6,351 nt of DNA, from NCBI GenBank assembly GCA_013205155.1, contig JABMMT010000291.1, positions 1 through 6,351 on the forward strand, given 5' to 3'. This document shows positions 5,965 to 6,351 of the stretch, piece by piece (the stretch's first letter is position 1; the number at the start of each line of letters is the position of its first letter). This stretch comes from Betaproteobacteria bacterium (GTDB lineage: Bacteria; Pseudomonadota; Gammaproteobacteria; Burkholderiales; Burkholderiaceae). Made by a program: the position numbers and the translations under genes. The notes under the pieces were generated by a model. The model was not told the origin of the DNA and did not search any database. It worked only from the letters and a program-made list of their open reading frames with translations.

Positions 5965-6351
5965 AATCAATATATTTCGTATAAGGCGGGACAAGGTTTT
6001 GTTAAGGCCCTCATATTTTCGACAGCAATTTTTCTAGGCGGCTTGAGTATTGCCGCCGCTGAGCCTGTCAACGTAAATACGGCTACTCAATCAGAATTAG
6101 AAAGTATTAAAGGTATTGGCCCTGCAAAGGCAAAAACGATCATTGCCGAACGCTTAGATGGGGGTCATTTTCAAGATGCCAATGACTTGCAAAAAAGGGT
6201 GAGGGGTATTGGTATGAGATCTGTCGAAAAAATGGTGGATAACGGCTTAACAATTGAGGCTCCCAGCTCCTTTCGGGAGCCCAATGGTAGGACTCAGAAA
6301 GAGGGCGGGGCCTCTGGCAGACGCAATTCTCGTACTCAAACTGGTAATCGC
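5962..6351 (+). CDS. comEA: ComEA-family secreted helix-hairpin-helix DNA-binding protein (3' end outside window)
   Basis: ComEA proteins bind incoming double-stranded DNA in the periplasm during natural transformation; solitary members may do other DNA-related work, so the role is inferred. The frame stays open for 130 codons to the window end. Residues 1-33 form a signal peptide: Lys8 and Lys15, a hydrophobic core (about 16-30) and a likely cleavage after AAA (31-33). The mature part begins with the typical EPVNVNTATQSELESIKGIGPAKAKTII, a first helix-hairpin-helix motif (about 44-64). A second motif follows around GIG at 82-84 (DLQKRVRGIGMRSVEKMV). After residue 100 comes a polar, Arg/Gly/Ser-rich tail of at least 30 residues, basic overall and probably disordered. 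The start is fixed by the ribosome site at 5952-5956. In related genomes a comEA gene at this locus is common. Confidence 0.88.
   Translation, partial: MNQYISYKAGQGFVKALIFSTAIFLGGLSIAAAEPVNVNTATQSELESIKGIGPAKAKTIIAERLDGGHFQDANDLQKRVRGIGMRSVEKMVDNGLTIEAPSSFREPNGRTQKEGGASGRRNSRTQTGNR
6258..6281 (+). repeat. GC-rich inverted repeat inside comEA
   Basis: GGCTCCC (6258-6264) is the perfect reverse complement of GGGAGCC (6275-6281), with a 10-nt spacer. A second GCTCC (6266-6270) in the spacer can pair with the same 3' arm in the alternative. No T run follows, so it does not look like a terminator. It lies at the junction between the second HhH motif and the basic tail. Confidence 0.6.

Noticed and set aside
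1..6351. CRISPR array, insertion sequence, phage or defence genes
   Set aside because: No spaced direct repeats, terminal inverted repeats, transposase or integrase motifs are present. All genes are core functions in a conserved order with similar base use.

Overview
The window looks like a piece of a Burkholderiaceae (Betaproteobacteria) chromosome, most probably Polynucleobacter or a close relative. Three things point there: the gene order rpsA - ihfB - lapB - ugd - rfaE1 - hldD - comEA, the single-domain heptose kinase (fused to its adenylyltransferase in enterobacteria), and a moderate GC content below that of Burkholderia or Ralstonia. The genus is an inference from remembered gene order and protein similarity; no database search was run. 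All genes lie on the + strand.

Region by region: 1-733 is the 3' part of rpsA (ribosomal protein S1), followed by a strong intrinsic terminator (740-774). ihfB (IHF beta subunit) runs from 786 to 1130 and is followed by a second, weaker terminator-like hairpin (1148-1172). From 1191 to 5805 four genes are closely spaced with no terminator between them: lapB (LPS assembly regulator), ugd (UDP-glucose 6-dehydrogenase), rfaE1/hldA (heptose-7-phosphate kinase) and hldD (ADP-heptose 6-epimerase). The last two overlap by 4 nt. A 156-nt intergenic stretch (5806-5961) holds a short tandem repeat and a third intrinsic terminator. It is followed by a comEA-type secreted helix-hairpin-helix protein, cut off by the window end.

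The 1191-5805 block is a coherent envelope unit. rfaE1 and hldD make ADP-L-glycero-D-manno-heptose for the LPS inner core. ugd makes UDP-glucuronate for acidic envelope sugars. LapB sets LPS supply by controlling LpxC turnover in the families where it has been studied. The rpsA-ihfB pair upstream is a widespread proteobacterial arrangement.

I do not see a new biological system here: every gene belongs to a well-known family and looks intact. The points worth a second look are regulatory. All three terminator-like hairpins sit only 11-19 nt before the next start codon, ihfB lacks a recognisable Shine-Dalgarno sequence, there is no lapA next to lapB, and three consecutive genes use non-ATG starts.
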